Shown: positions 18,301 through 27,652 of the stretch, in pieces
How positions within the stretch are numbered: position 1 is the stretch's first letter
Layout: every line of letters starts with the position of its first letter
Assembly (NCBI GenBank): GCA_025352825.1
Contig: JANXSG010000072.1
Coordinates: 1 to 50,263, forward strand
Reading direction: 5' to 3'
DNA length: 50,263 nucleotides
Source of the DNA: Chthonomonadaceae bacterium
Lineage (GTDB): Bacteria > Armatimonadota > Chthonomonadetes > Chthonomonadales > Chthonomonadaceae
Position numbers and translations under genes: made by a program
Notes under the pieces: model-generated
What the model was told of the DNA's origin: nothing
The model's input: only the letters and a program-made list of their open reading frames with translations
Databases searched by the model: none

Positions 18301-19023
18301 TTAAAGATTGAGCAGCCATTCATAAATCTTGGCACGGGATCTGTCCGGTGCATCCAGATGTGAACTATCCACGATAGTGATTTCGTCTTTTGAACCGCAT
18401 AGTTCTGCAAGGGCTTGAACTCGCTCAGCCTTGATAAGCACGTCATTTTTTGCCGCAATGAACAGCATTTGCAAGCCTGCCAACTGTGGTGGATACCCGC
18501 TCCAATGATCGAGCTGTTGAATCAGATCTGCTGCGGATGCACCTGCGATATAGTCCTCTCGTTGGCGGAGCATAGCCTGTCCAACTGTCGATGAAAACCC
18601 ACGTGCAGATTCCGATCCCAAAGCAATCGAGACAACACCAGCAACCTGTTTACCTTCTGAATACTGTCGAGATGCCTGTTCAATCGAGGCCATTGCCCCC
18701 ATCGAATGTCCGGCGAAAACCAGACTCTTATCCCCGAACTCACATCGGGCAAACTCCGCCACTGCGCCGCAGCTTTTCACCCACTCATCTATCGAATTAA
18801 GTTCACCGCCACTCCCGCCAAGTTTGTGCCCAGGTGCATCGTAGGTGATTCCCGGATATCCTTTTAGTGCCAGGTAGGATGCCAGCCCATCCATGCTGTG
18901 TTTACAGGATGTAAACCCGTGCGAATAGATTAGGAATGGAGAACGCGGTTCGATTTCCGGCTGATAGTACAGGGCAGATAGTTTGAGCGATCCGCAGGGA
19001 ATGCCATAATTAGTGAGTTTCAT
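18301..19023 (-). CDS. alpha/beta hydrolase
   Basis: The 240-residue protein has the alpha/beta-hydrolase fold: oxyanion segment SHGF at 34-37, nucleophile elbow GHSMGA with Ser107, probable acid Asp194 in FIAAKNDVL and His222 in DSSHLD. No signal peptide is visible, so it is cytosolic. Substrate is unknown; such enzymes are often carboxylesterases or acyl-thioester hydrolases. Its ATG overlaps the lnt stop by 4 bp (ATGA), so the two are translationally coupled, and the propeller gene starts 4 bp past its own stop. Physical coupling to lnt could mean a role in envelope lipid handling, but that is only an inference. Confidence 0.8.
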   Translation of the reverse strand: MKLTNYGIPCGSLKLSALYYQPEIEPRSPFLIYSHGFTSCKHSMDGLASYLALKGYPGITYDAPGHKLGGSGGELNSIDEWVKSCGAVAEFARCEFGDKSLVFAGHSMGAMASIEQASRQYSEGKQVAGVVSIALGSESARGFSSTVGQAMLRQREDYIAGASAADLIQQLDHWSGYPPQLAGLQMLFIAAKNDVLIKAERVQALAELCGSKDEITIVDSSHLDAPDRSRAKIYEWLLNL

Positions 19024-20591
19024 TTATTCTCATTGTCGATGGACGGACTGCGGGATTTCCATAAAAACGCCAGTATCATCAGGAAGCATGCTGCAACGAA
19101 CCAGTCACCGAATTTGGTATACGGCGTAATCCCTTCTTCCAGGGAAACGGTTCTAATGGCGTATTCCGCTTGATCGCTAGGTATCTGCTGATGGCTGATC
19201 CCATAAGAATCAATAAAACAGCTGATTCCGGAGGTTGTGGATCGAACAATGCTGCGTCTATTCTCGACAGCGCGCAACGTAACTAGTGCGAGATGCTGTT
19301 CCCTTGCGGCTCGACTGTGAAACCAGCTGTCGTTACTCTGATTCACGAGCAGGTTTGCTCCGGCAAGAGTCTCTTCACGGGCATATCGTGGAAAAGCCGA
19401 TTCAAAGCATATAAACGGCCCCAGTCTGACCTCATCGCCCGTGCTATTCTTAGTTTGGAGAAGTACCGCTCCTGGACCCGGAGTCACGTCTCCAAAATCC
19501 ATCTGAAAGGCATCCATCACAGATTGAGGTATCCAGCTTCGGTAGGGAATGAACTCTCCGAAGGGCACCAACTGACGTTTGTTGTATCTCTGGGTAGATT
19601 GTCCGTTACTTTCGAAAAGAACCGAGCTGTTGTACTCTGTGCGCGAATTTTGTTCACCAGTCCGGCTGCCATAGATCATAGGACGATTCAGGGATTCGGC
19701 TAACATTGACAGAGCTTCATGTGTGGGTGGATAGCTCCACGCGTCGGCAGGCACGGCAGATTCCGACCATATAAAGAGTTCAGGCGGAGGCGAGCTTCCG
19801 GCAGCAGCACGACTCAAAGAGGATATGACTTGAAGCTCTTTCGGAACAGCAGCAAGCTTCTCATGGACGTCGAAATTGCACTGCAAGTTTGCCACACGAA
19901 CGCTATGATGTGTGTTGATACCGGTGATCCGCGCTAATCCGTATAGTGATGCCATTATAACAACAAACATGGCCATGTAAACCGAACGGCTTGAGTTCGG
20001 ATGCGTTCGGTTAAGCCACCAGTTCGCAAGTGCAGCGTTCATAAGAATAACGAAAAAACTGATGCCATAGGCTCCACCGATATCTGCTATTTGGAGTATG
20101 GGTAGGTTGTGAGTCTGGCTCATGCTGATCTGTCCCCAGGGCATCGCAAGCGCGCCTAGTGTACGTATCCATTCACATATCACCCAACTTGAAGCTATGA
20201 GTACTACCTTTCTACCTCCCGATATCTTCCTCGTTAGATACCACGCGGCTCCGCTCCATAACGCATAGAATCCAGCCATGAGCAGCGTAAGACCGATAAG
20301 CGCCAGCCAGCCTATCATGGAGCCTGTCCAATAGACTATCGTCAGTCCTGTCCAATACCAGAGTGGCAGCAGAAAACACCATCCGAAGATATAGCCCCGC
20401 CATGCCGCCTGCCGTGCATTTCGAGCCCTGCTCACGGATATAATCAACGGCGCAAGAGACACCCATGCGAGCGGCCAGATATTGATTGCTGGGAAGGCAA
20501 GCCAGAACAAAAGCCCCGAGACTACTGCTAGTCTCAAGCCATACAAACGTTTAGAGGATGCGTTCGGCTGTTCGGAAGAAATGTTCATCAA
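19020..20591 (-). CDS. lnt: apolipoprotein N-acyltransferase
   Basis: Lnt adds the third acyl chain to the N-terminal Cys of lipoproteins at the periplasmic face of the inner membrane. The N-terminal half (about residues 15-215) has several transmembrane helices. The C-terminal half is a nitrilase-like domain with the Glu-Lys-Cys triad: Glu277 (FIWSESAVP), Lys338 (YNKRQLVPFGEF) and Cys395 (GPFICFESAFP). A final hydrophobic helix follows near residue 505. At 523 residues its length is normal. Presence of lnt fits a cell that makes lipoproteins, several of which are predicted in this window. It heads a three-gene minus-strand operon; its start region overlaps open sequence ahead of the divergent lipoprotein gene. 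Confidence 0.93.
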   Translation of the reverse strand: MMNISSEQPNASSKRLYGLRLAVVSGLLFWLAFPAINIWPLAWVSLAPLIISVSRARNARQAAWRGYIFGWCFLLPLWYWTGLTIVYWTGSMIGWLALIGLTLLMAGFYALWSGAAWYLTRKISGGRKVVLIASSWVICEWIRTLGALAMPWGQISMSQTHNLPILQIADIGGAYGISFFVILMNAALANWWLNRTHPNSSRSVYMAMFVVIMASLYGLARITGINTHHSVRVANLQCNFDVHEKLAAVPKELQVISSLSRAAAGSSPPPELFIWSESAVPADAWSYPPTHEALSMLAESLNRPMIYGSRTGEQNSRTEYNSSVLFESNGQSTQRYNKRQLVPFGEFIPYRSWIPQSVMDAFQMDFGDVTPGPGAVLLQTKNSTGDEVRLGPFICFESAFPRYAREETLAGANLLVNQSNDSWFHSRAAREQHLALVTLRAVENRRSIVRSTTSGISCFIDSYGISHQQIPSDQAEYAIRTVSLEEGITPYTKFGDWFVAACFLMILAFLWKSRSPSIDNENK

Positions 20592-20668
20592 GAAGGGGAT
20601 CCAACTGCGGTAAGAGAATAGTATCGTATGATATTATACGTCAAAGAGTGGCGTTCAGGAGTATTCGT

Positions 20669-21457
20669 ATGAAATACCGGTCGAATTTGATTGCTCTCGT
20701 TTACATAATCGCCTTAGTACTTATATTCACCGGATGCGCGAGCCTTCCGCCATCGACCAACACACTTTCTGGGAAAAGACTGGCAGTGACGGTGCATTTT
20801 CGATCCCCTGTTAATGCATTTAATCACTACTTTTTCCTGATCAACAGTGCCAACAATCAGAATGCCGCAGGGCCTGTGCCGGTAGTAATTCCTCCATACG
20901 GAAATGGGTTCGCTACGGGAGTGGCAGGTGCGAGCGGGTTTACCGATTTCATCCGATTCGATAATCAGCAGCCGCAGGGATATGGCCTATACCACGTGAT
21001 TGGGGATGCAAACCGGTCGAATTTTGTATTAGAAGGACGGCCAGTAAGTTTCACTATTCCGGATTCAAACGACCCTCGAACAGCAAATACACTAACATTT
21101 GAAATCGATCTATCGCAGCTTATCACCGATGCGAACGGCGCACCGCTGGCAGATCAAACTCAGGCTGCGACGTTGGCGAAAGCTCTGCGGTGGCTTCAGG
21201 TGAATATCGTCGCTACTGATCAGATCCCCAAAGATGTAGTAACACAAATCAACAAACAGGTCGATGCAATGGGAGACAGCCGTTCGCAAAACTCCGCCAG
21301 TGCTTTTCTTCTTCTGGATCTATCACAAAATCGTACAATATCAAACACCGATTTCATCGGACAGTCCATCGAAGAACCTACCGATATCGATGTATTTGGC
21401 GGTAACGATCCCACCTTAGATATCACTGACTGGAGTATCACAGTCCGTCAACAATAA
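20669..21457 (+). CDS. unknown lipoprotein
   Basis: I do not recognise this 262-residue protein. It starts MKYRSN and has a hydrophobic stretch LIALVYIIALVLIF ending in the lipobox FTGC near residue 21, so it should be a membrane-anchored lipoprotein. The mature part is polar, with strand-rich segments such as RLAVTVHFRSP and NTLTFEIDLSQLI, and ends IDVFGGNDPTLDITDWSITVRQQ-like. The ATG at 20669 has CAGGAG 7 nt upstream; the frame is open to 20558 but lacks support. It is divergent from lnt and followed by the decayed toxin-antitoxin pair. Confidence 0.75.
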   Translation: MKYRSNLIALVYIIALVLIFTGCASLPPSTNTLSGKRLAVTVHFRSPVNAFNHYFFLINSANNQNAAGPVPVVIPPYGNGFATGVAGASGFTDFIRFDNQQPQGYGLYHVIGDANRSNFVLEGRPVSFTIPDSNDPRTANTLTFEIDLSQLITDANGAPLADQTQAATLAKALRWLQVNIVATDQIPKDVVTQINKQVDAMGDSRSQNSASAFLLLDLSQNRTISNTDFIGQSIEEPTDIDVFGGNDPTLDITDWSITVRQQ

Positions 21458-21487
21458 TACCAGTCATAAATAATTATTGCTCATTCC

Positions 21488-21516
21488 TTGCGTCCTTTTC
21501 GTTTATTTCGTATAAT
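21488..21516 (+). promoter_or_regulatory. sigma70-like promoter of the decayed toxin-antitoxin pair
   Basis: TTGCGT (21488-21493) and a perfect TATAAT (21511-21516) are 17 bp apart, just ahead of the antitoxin remnant. The promoter may still be active although the genes are broken. Confidence 0.5.
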
Positions 21517-21532
21517 AAGATGAGGCGACTAT

Positions 21533-22006
21533 ATGCAAGCCCTGAAAAAACAAGCAAAAAAACCTTTATGACGCCGATACTCGACAAGCAAAGGCATCTA
21601 GTATTGCTTTGAAGAATCTGCTGAGGAACGATGAACTGTCTTCACAGCAGACTACTCTACGAGCTAATATGAAGAAATCAGAAGGTGAAAAGTCCGAGGT
21701 GCTGCTTCTAGGGGTGACCCTCTCCTTACTCTCGAACATCCTTAGTGAATTAGATAAAGGAAAGCATGTTATGGTGCTGGCAACCGATACAGAAGTGACT
21801 ACCCAGCAAGCTGCAGACTTCCTAAACTTCTCGCGTCCCTATCCAGTTAAACTCCTTGAAGAAGGACGAATTCTTTATCGTTTAGTTGGGCCTCGACGAC
21901 GTATTCTATTAGGTGACCTATTGCCTATAAGGAGCAGGAAGAGGTTGAACGGCACCGTGGCCTGGATGAGCTTGTCGCCGAATCTCAGAAGCTCGGTTTG
22001 TATTGA
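21533..22006 (+). pseudogene. broken excisionase-type HTH antitoxin gene
   Basis: The conserved core TEVTTQQAADFLNFSRPYPV and KLLEEG is the helix-turn-helix of excisionase-like antitoxins that precede PIN-domain toxins. After DLLPI the frame breaks. Shifting by one base continues as YKEQEEVERHRGLDELVAES, then QKLGLY and a TGA at 22004-22006, exactly the expected antitoxin tail. The N-terminus is also disturbed: the ATG at 21533 runs into an A7 tract followed by a stop, while the core frame is open from about 21555. At least one and probably two frameshifts are present. The stop overlaps the toxin ATG as TGATG, showing the original operon arrangement. Confidence 0.75.
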
Positions 22007-22567
22007 TGCTATCAGCGGTTCCGGATTCATGCGTCCTTTATTCCGTACCGCTGCGAGATTTTCATATGAGATTGGCGGTCAGACTCTATCAGCCAAAATG
22101 GACAGATGCAATTCATGAGGAGTGGATAAGTAATGTTCTGCAAAACCGCCTGGAGCTAACTTTGGCGCAGCTGACACGCACGAGAGAGCTAATGAACAGA
22201 CATGGAGGTGTAAATGCCTGGTATCTATGTATGAGGCTTTGATACCTACTTTGGTACTTCCCGATCCAGAAGATTGTCATGTACTGGCCGCCGCAATCAC
22301 CTCAGTGTCTTCTAGTATCGTAACATATAACCTTTCCAATTTTCATGAACAAACTCTTTCCGCGTATACGTTCGCGCTATCCACCCGGACGACTTTGCGG
22401 TTGATCTATATCAAACCGATCCAGATATATTTATTTAACTGGTAAAACTGCATCGGCAGGGGCTTAATAATCCTCGTAAGGAAGTCGAAGAGTATCTAAC
22501 GACACTCGCTCATTGTGAACGAAACAAAACAGTTGAAATTGTTCAAACTCGCCACAATAAAATTTAA
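22006..22567 (+). pseudogene. broken PIN-domain toxin gene
   Basis: The remnant reads in pieces as a PIN-domain ribonuclease toxin: DSCVLYSVPLRD with the first acidic residue, then WTDAIHEEWISNVLQNR and RTRELMNR. After a frameshift near 22205-22225 come YEALIPTLVLPDPEDCHVLA and SIVTYNLSNF. After another near 22370 come HPDDFAVDLYQTDPDIFI, a stop at 22436-22438 and a tail ending at 22567. Intact members run in one frame of about 180 residues. The gene therefore carries at least two frameshifts and one stop, and cannot make a functional toxin. Confidence 0.8.
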
Positions 22568-22663
22568 CTCTTGCTAGAATCAAATTCGATTTTGTGATTT
22601 CTGAGAAGACAGATTTCAAATCATACATATCAAAATAAATCAGGTAAACTCCTCACATCTAGA

Positions 22664-23902
22664 ATGAAGGAATTAAACATAGACAGTCTCAGTGGAAAAA
22701 GAATATTCCTAGGTGTGAGCGGGAGTATTGCTGCCTATAAAGCTGCCGACATCTGCAGTCAGCTAAGTAAGCTGGAGTCAGATATACATGTGGTGCTCAC
22801 TGCGCATGCCGCAAAATTTGTCGGCGAGGCGACTTTTCGCGCACTCACCCGCAACCCCGTACTCGTCGATATATTCGATGAGCCGACCGCCAAACGTATA
22901 GCGCATATCGATCTGGCACAGAGCGCTGATCTCATACTGTTAGCTCCTGCATCCGCGAACCTCCTGGCTAAGATGGCGCATGGTATTGCTGACGATATGC
23001 TCACGACTTGCCTTCTTGCGACACCTCTCAGCACTCCGATTCTAGCCGCGCCTGCCATGAATACCGTTATGTGGGAACACCCTGCAACCCGAGCGAATAT
23101 AGAAACTCTGCAAAGTCGAGGAGTTCAAATCGTCGAGCCGTATTCTGGGCTATTAGCCTGCCAGGATGTAGGGATGGGCAAGCTGGCGACAATCGAGGAG
23201 ATTGTAAATGCAGTTGTGCGGCGTTTGCATCAAAACCAGTATCTAGCCGGCCGTAAAATACTTGTCACAGCAGGCGCTACTCGTGAACCACTCGACCCGG
23301 TACGATTTCTCTCCAACAGATCGAGCGGCAAAATGGGGTTCGCCATCGCAGCGGAAGCAGCTTCTCGCGGAGCAGACGTGACTGTGGTATCCGGGTTTAC
23401 CTCGGTTATACCGCCCGATGGCATCGAAGTAGTGCAAACACTGACTGCGCAGTCGATGTTCGAAGAGTGCAGTTCCAGGTTTTCATCGTGCGATGTATTT
23501 ATCGCTGCTGCCGCAGTATCCGATTTTACTCCGATAGAACCATCTGATCAAAAAATAAAAAAGTCGTCCGATAACGATAATCAATTTCTAAGTATAGAGT
23601 TAAAACGGACCACGGATATTGTATCCACCTTAGCTAAGCAGAAACGAAAAGATCAGGTTGTGGTTGGTTTTGCTGTAGAAACCGGCGATCTGTTAGTGAA
23701 AGCTCATTCTAAGCTGGCCTCTAAAAACCTCGATCTGCTTGTGGCGAACGATGTGACTCAGCAAGGCGCAGGTTTCGATACGGACACGAATATAGTCAGC
23801 ATACTATGGGCGGATGGAAGAATTGAAGATTTACCACTTCTAACGAAGCGAGAAGTTGCTGAACACATTCTAAATGTAGTGAAACCGATGCTCTCAGAAT
23901 AA
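22664..23902 (+). CDS. coaBC: bifunctional phosphopantothenoylcysteine decarboxylase / phosphopantothenate-cysteine ligase
   Basis: CoaBC carries out two successive steps of coenzyme A synthesis in the cytosol. The N-terminal CoaC half is an FMN-dependent decarboxylase: GVSGSIAAYKA at about 18-28, the HIDL histidine, LLAPASANLLAKMAHGIADD and the GLLACQDVGMGK flap with its Cys. The CoaB half begins with ILVTAGATREPLDPVRFLSN and RSSGKMG, followed by AAAVSDF and ending near VANDVTQQGAGFDTDTN. The 412-residue length is typical. No strong ribosome-binding site precedes the ATG. It is followed by rodA 61 bp downstream. Confidence 0.95.
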   Translation: MKELNIDSLSGKRIFLGVSGSIAAYKAADICSQLSKLESDIHVVLTAHAAKFVGEATFRALTRNPVLVDIFDEPTAKRIAHIDLAQSADLILLAPASANLLAKMAHGIADDMLTTCLLATPLSTPILAAPAMNTVMWEHPATRANIETLQSRGVQIVEPYSGLLACQDVGMGKLATIEEIVNAVVRRLHQNQYLAGRKILVTAGATREPLDPVRFLSNRSSGKMGFAIAAEAASRGADVTVVSGFTSVIPPDGIEVVQTLTAQSMFEECSSRFSSCDVFIAAAAVSDFTPIEPSDQKIKKSSDNDNQFLSIELKRTTDIVSTLAKQKRKDQVVVGFAVETGDLLVKAHSKLASKNLDLLVANDVTQQGAGFDTDTNIVSILWADGRIEDLPLLTKREVAEHILNVVKPMLSE

Positions 23903-23963
23903 CAAGCTTGGCTCTAACCATAGAAAATCGTAAAAAAGACCCTAGAAAGTCCGTGAGCGCCTC

Positions 23964-25070
23964 ATGCTGGAAAACAGACTGAATAGAAACGTTGATTGGC
24001 TATTCGTGGGATTGACCTATATGTTAGCTGCATTTGGCGTCGTCATGATTATCAGCGCTACACGGGGAGATGTATCGTTATATCACAAAAAACAGATCAT
24101 TAATATAATTATGGGATCGGCTGCCCTTGCGGTTTTTCTCCTGCTGGACTACCATCATCTTGCTCGTCTGGCAAAACAAATTTATGCGCTTAATATCGGA
24201 ATGCTGCTGCTGGTGTTTCTGCCTATCTTTCGACACGCAAGCAATGGAGCAGGCCGCTGGATCCGAATAGGGGGGTTCCTTTTTCAGCCTTCTGAGTTTG
24301 CGAAGCTGTTTACCATCATCACTCTTGCGGTTTTTCTCGCTGATCGGCGAGAGACTATCAAGGAACCCGGCACGGTCTACGCCTCCCTTTTCTATATCGG
24401 AATCCCTGCGGTATTAATCCTGAAGCAGCCTGACCTGGGTACTTCTCTCGTGATTTTCGCGATCTGGTTTGCTATGCTTTTCATTGCTGGAGCACGCATG
24501 AAACAGCTATTAGGCTTAGTTGCAGCAGGGGCGCTGCTAGCAATAGTACTCTGGAACTCAGGAGTGATGAAAGACTATCAGAAGCTGCGAATAAGAACAT
24601 GGATGTCTCAGGACAGCGACAAGGGTGATGCTGGCTATCATGTGCACCAGGCACGGATCGCAATTGGATCTGGCGGAATGTGGGGCAAAGGGCTTTTTCA
24701 CAGCACGCAGGTACGTGGAGGTTTCATACCGGAGAAGCAAACGGACTTTATTTTTACTTCTATCGGTGAAGAGCTTGGGTTTGTGGGCGCAATCACTCTC
24801 ATTACGATCTATGCGTTCTGGCTTTTTCGGGGAATCATGATTATCGCCAGCTCAGATGAAGACTATCTCGGCAAGCTAATGTCGACAGGGATCGTGGCTA
24901 TGTTCGGATTCCATATAATCATCAATGTTGGAATGAATATAGGGATGGTTCCGGTTGTAGGCGTGCCCTTGATTCTGATCTCTTATGGCGGAAGCAGCAT
25001 GATCACAACTCTTGCGGCAGTCGGGCTGCTGCAGAGTATATCACGATATCGTCATCAGCTCCTATTTTGA
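23964..25070 (+). CDS. rodA: rod shape-determining protein RodA (SEDS glycosyltransferase)
   Basis: RodA is the SEDS-family peptidoglycan glycosyltransferase of the elongation machinery, working with a class B penicillin-binding protein. The 368-residue protein has about ten transmembrane helices and the family landmarks GAGRWIRIGGFLFQPSEFAK near residue 97, KQPDLGTSL near 151 and EKQTDFIFTSIGEELGFVG near 258. The C-terminal GVPLILISYGGSSM signature is also present. FtsW is the close alternative; the size and NVGMNIGMVPVVGVPL favour RodA. No mre genes or PBP2 are present here. It follows coaBC and may be co-transcribed with it. Confidence 0.9.
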   Translation: MLENRLNRNVDWLFVGLTYMLAAFGVVMIISATRGDVSLYHKKQIINIIMGSAALAVFLLLDYHHLARLAKQIYALNIGMLLLVFLPIFRHASNGAGRWIRIGGFLFQPSEFAKLFTIITLAVFLADRRETIKEPGTVYASLFYIGIPAVLILKQPDLGTSLVIFAIWFAMLFIAGARMKQLLGLVAAGALLAIVLWNSGVMKDYQKLRIRTWMSQDSDKGDAGYHVHQARIAIGSGGMWGKGLFHSTQVRGGFIPEKQTDFIFTSIGEELGFVGAITLITIYAFWLFRGIMIIASSDEDYLGKLMSTGIVAMFGFHIIINVGMNIGMVPVVGVPLILISYGGSSMITTLAAVGLLQSISRYRHQLLF

Positions 25071-25115
25071 AATTATCTTTCATATTTATCGGGCAGATCG
25101 CCCTTGAGGAAGTCA

Positions 25116-27146
25116 TTGATTTCACATTCTCAGCCATTCAATGTATACGCTGATAAGATAAGCGAATCAGCCCAGATCGCTGACAAGCCCCATGGCATTA
25201 CCCCGAGAGCGCTTATAATTGGGCTGTTGTTGATCCCTTTGATGTGTTTCTGGATAGAATATACAGAGATTGTAGCGGAAGCAACCGATCTGGTGGCAAT
25301 GTCGCTGATTATTGCGGTTGTATTTGCCCTTTTCGTGTTGATCGGAATAAATGTATTTCTAAAAAAAGTTTTTCCGAAAGCGGCATTCACGCAGGCAGAG
25401 CTGATGTTCATCTACATCATGCAGACGGTTTCGGTCGGGATCTCCGGTATTGGGATGATGCAGTTTCTCTGTACTTTCTGCGGAAATATCTTCTACTATG
25501 GCACTCCCGAAAATAACTGGCAAGCGGCACTGCTTCCCTCCGTAAAACCCTGGCTGCTGCCCAAAGAATCGGTAACGAAAGCATTCTATATTGGGCAAAG
25601 TAGTTTCTGGACGCCAGAACACATTATGGGCTGGATCGCCCCTATTCTGGTGTGGAGCGCATTTATTTCAGTGCTGCTCTGGGTGATGCTGTGTATCAAT
25701 ACACTCATCCGCAAACAGTGGATGGATCAGGAGCGTCTCAGTTTTCCAATCACGCAACTCCCTCTGGAAATTGCTAAAGACGGCGGTGCAGAAGCCATGT
25801 TGGGGAATAAGCTGATGTGGTTCGGGTTCTTGATACCTGTGGTGCTGGAGACCTTAGCCAGCCTCAACTACCTCTACCCGGGTGTTCCCTTTCTTCCCAT
25901 CAAACCGAGTGATCCTCGACTCGACCTGACCTCTTTTTTCACCGCTTCGCATCCCTGGAACGGCGTCGGATATCTCGTGCTCTCTTTCTATCCCCTGGTT
26001 ATCGGGCTGACTTACTTCCTTCCCCTGGATGTTGGTTTTTCACTCTGGTTTTTCTACTTGCTCACAAAAATCCAGAGTGTAGCAGCCACTGCGATGGGAT
26101 ATCATGATGCCGGCGCGAGTATGGCGATGTCCCGCATTCCCTACATCGGGGAGCAGTCTGCCGGCGCTTTTCTAGGAGTAGCCATCTTCGCCTTATACGG
26201 GTTACGGCATCAGCTTGCTGCGATTCTGCGGAGCACTTTGCACCCGATTTGTAACGCGCAAGCTGCCAAAGAAGATGCCAACGAACCTATGCCGTATCGG
26301 CTTGCACTCGGTGGCGCTTTCGGCGGATTTTTAGCGCTGACATTCTTTGGGATGACGCTGGGGATGTCGTGGTATCTGCCGCTTATTTACTTTACGCTCT
26401 ATTTCCTCACTACCATCACATTCACACGTATTCGAGCGGAGGCCGGCCTACCCTGGGGATACGGCCCTTCTATGAACATGCATGATATGTTGAAGTCGAC
26501 TGCTGGTACACGTATGTTCAGCCTGCAAAATCAGATCGGGCTCAATCTGCTCCTCTGGCACGACCTCGATTTTCGCTGTAACGCCATGCCAAACCAGCTT
26601 GAAGCGATGAAGATCGGGCAGTCGTCGCGCATGAATCTACGGCACGTGGCTGCCGTGATCGTTCTGGCAACGATTGTGGCCTGCTTCTCTTCGTGGGCTG
26701 CTGTTCTGACATGCTACTACCACAATGGCGCTGCCACTGCAAAAGTGAACGGATGGCGAACCGATATGGGAAATGTACCCTGGCGAGCCATGAAAGACTG
26801 GATCGACACACCGCTAAAGCCAGATATGTCGCGATTGGAGGGAGTCGGCCTGGGGTTTATTGTGACTGCTTTCCTGACAGTGATGCGCGTGAGATTTACC
26901 TGGTGGCCCTTTCACCCGATCGGTTATGCCGTAGCAGGAACCGATACTATGACCTGGCTATGGTGCGCCACACTGGTTGGCTGGGGCTTGAAATCAATAA
27001 TAATTCGATACTGGGGCATGAAATCTTACAAACGGTTCATACCGTTCTTCATCGGGCTGATACTTGGGGACTATATTACGGGAAGCGTGTGGGCAATCTA
27101 CGGATCGATTCTGGGAATCAGAACCTACCGTGCCTTCCCTATTTAA
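25116..27146 (+). CDS. DUF6785/DUF6784-type polytopic membrane protein
   Basis: This protein of about 676 residues has a dozen or more hydrophobic segments from residue 30 to the end (for example ALIIGLLLIPLMCFW). Conserved-looking blocks include FTQAELMFIYIMQTVSVGIS, RKQWMDQERLSFPITQLPLE and RIRAEAGLPWGYGP. Together they match the DUF6785 group that is frequent in Armatimonadota and Planctomycetes; I know of no assigned function. The blocks have a transporter-like character, but that is inference. Two TTG codons (25104 and 25116) are possible starts; GAGGA lies 5 nt before 25116, which decides for it. It stands 45 bp downstream of rodA. Confidence 0.75.
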   Translation: MISHSQPFNVYADKISESAQIADKPHGITPRALIIGLLLIPLMCFWIEYTEIVAEATDLVAMSLIIAVVFALFVLIGINVFLKKVFPKAAFTQAELMFIYIMQTVSVGISGIGMMQFLCTFCGNIFYYGTPENNWQAALLPSVKPWLLPKESVTKAFYIGQSSFWTPEHIMGWIAPILVWSAFISVLLWVMLCINTLIRKQWMDQERLSFPITQLPLEIAKDGGAEAMLGNKLMWFGFLIPVVLETLASLNYLYPGVPFLPIKPSDPRLDLTSFFTASHPWNGVGYLVLSFYPLVIGLTYFLPLDVGFSLWFFYLLTKIQSVAATAMGYHDAGASMAMSRIPYIGEQSAGAFLGVAIFALYGLRHQLAAILRSTLHPICNAQAAKEDANEPMPYRLALGGAFGGFLALTFFGMTLGMSWYLPLIYFTLYFLTTITFTRIRAEAGLPWGYGPSMNMHDMLKSTAGTRMFSLQNQIGLNLLLWHDLDFRCNAMPNQLEAMKIGQSSRMNLRHVAAVIVLATIVACFSSWAAVLTCYYHNGAATAKVNGWRTDMGNVPWRAMKDWIDTPLKPDMSRLEGVGLGFIVTAFLTVMRVRFTWWPFHPIGYAVAGTDTMTWLWCATLVGWGLKSIIIRYWGMKSYKRFIPFFIGLILGDYITGSVWAIYGSILGIRTYRAFPI

Positions 27147-27209
27147 ATTCTCAGGTTTTCAGTGTCTACAACCTGTAAAACTTAATACGAAGATAATTCC
27201 GATTCGCTT

Positions 27210-27560
27210 TCACAAATGAACTTCACGCTGGGGAGCTCCCGGTCCGCCTTGACGAATTACAACTCTTGCTTTCTGACAGAGTGGATAAGCGCGCAGGATT
27301 GATTCAATTCCGGTAAATAGTGCTTCTGCATCTGGACCATACATGAAAAGGATGGCTTCACCTTGTCCGAATTCATTTCCATCGAATTTCCCGAGGGAGT
27401 TTAATTCAATTACCTCCATAAGTTGATCTTCGAGTGTAGAGGTATCGTATTCTGAGTAGACTTCTTCGGAAAGCCCTTGACCGTCAAGATAGACAAGCAC
27501 GGCCTGATCGTTATGAGGAGCTTCCACCTTTTTTTTGAATAGTTTGGACAGAATACCCAT
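27210..27560 (-). CDS. small conserved-looking protein of unknown function
   Basis: The 116-residue product starts MGILSKLFKKKVEAP, an amphipathic basic N-terminus that could touch the membrane. It continues with an acidic region (SEEVYSEYDTSTLEDQLMEV) and a body EFDGNEFGQGEAILF-like in character, here KFDGNEFGQGEAILFMYGPD. Proteins with this FDGNE...LFMYGPDAE pattern occur widely as uncharacterised small proteins. The ATG at 27560 has AAGGG 8 nt upstream; an upstream open stretch to 27677 is unlikely. It probably forms a unit with the gene at 27653-27940 on the same strand. Confidence 0.65.
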   Translation of the reverse strand: MGILSKLFKKKVEAPHNDQAVLVYLDGQGLSEEVYSEYDTSTLEDQLMEVIELNSLGKFDGNEFGQGEAILFMYGPDAEALFTGIESILRAYPLCQKARVVIRQGGPGAPQREVHL

Positions 27561-27652
27561 GGAAAATACCCTTTTTTCTGATTCTTTTTTAAAATATTCG
27601 ATACGTACACTGCCAATAGATTGCTGCTTTGATACATTCAAACCAATGCACC

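Noticed and set aside
20558-20668. Longer N-terminus for the unknown lipoprotein
   Set aside because: It would bury the lipoprotein signal behind 37 basic residues and overlap the lnt start; ATG 20669 has CAGGAG upstream.
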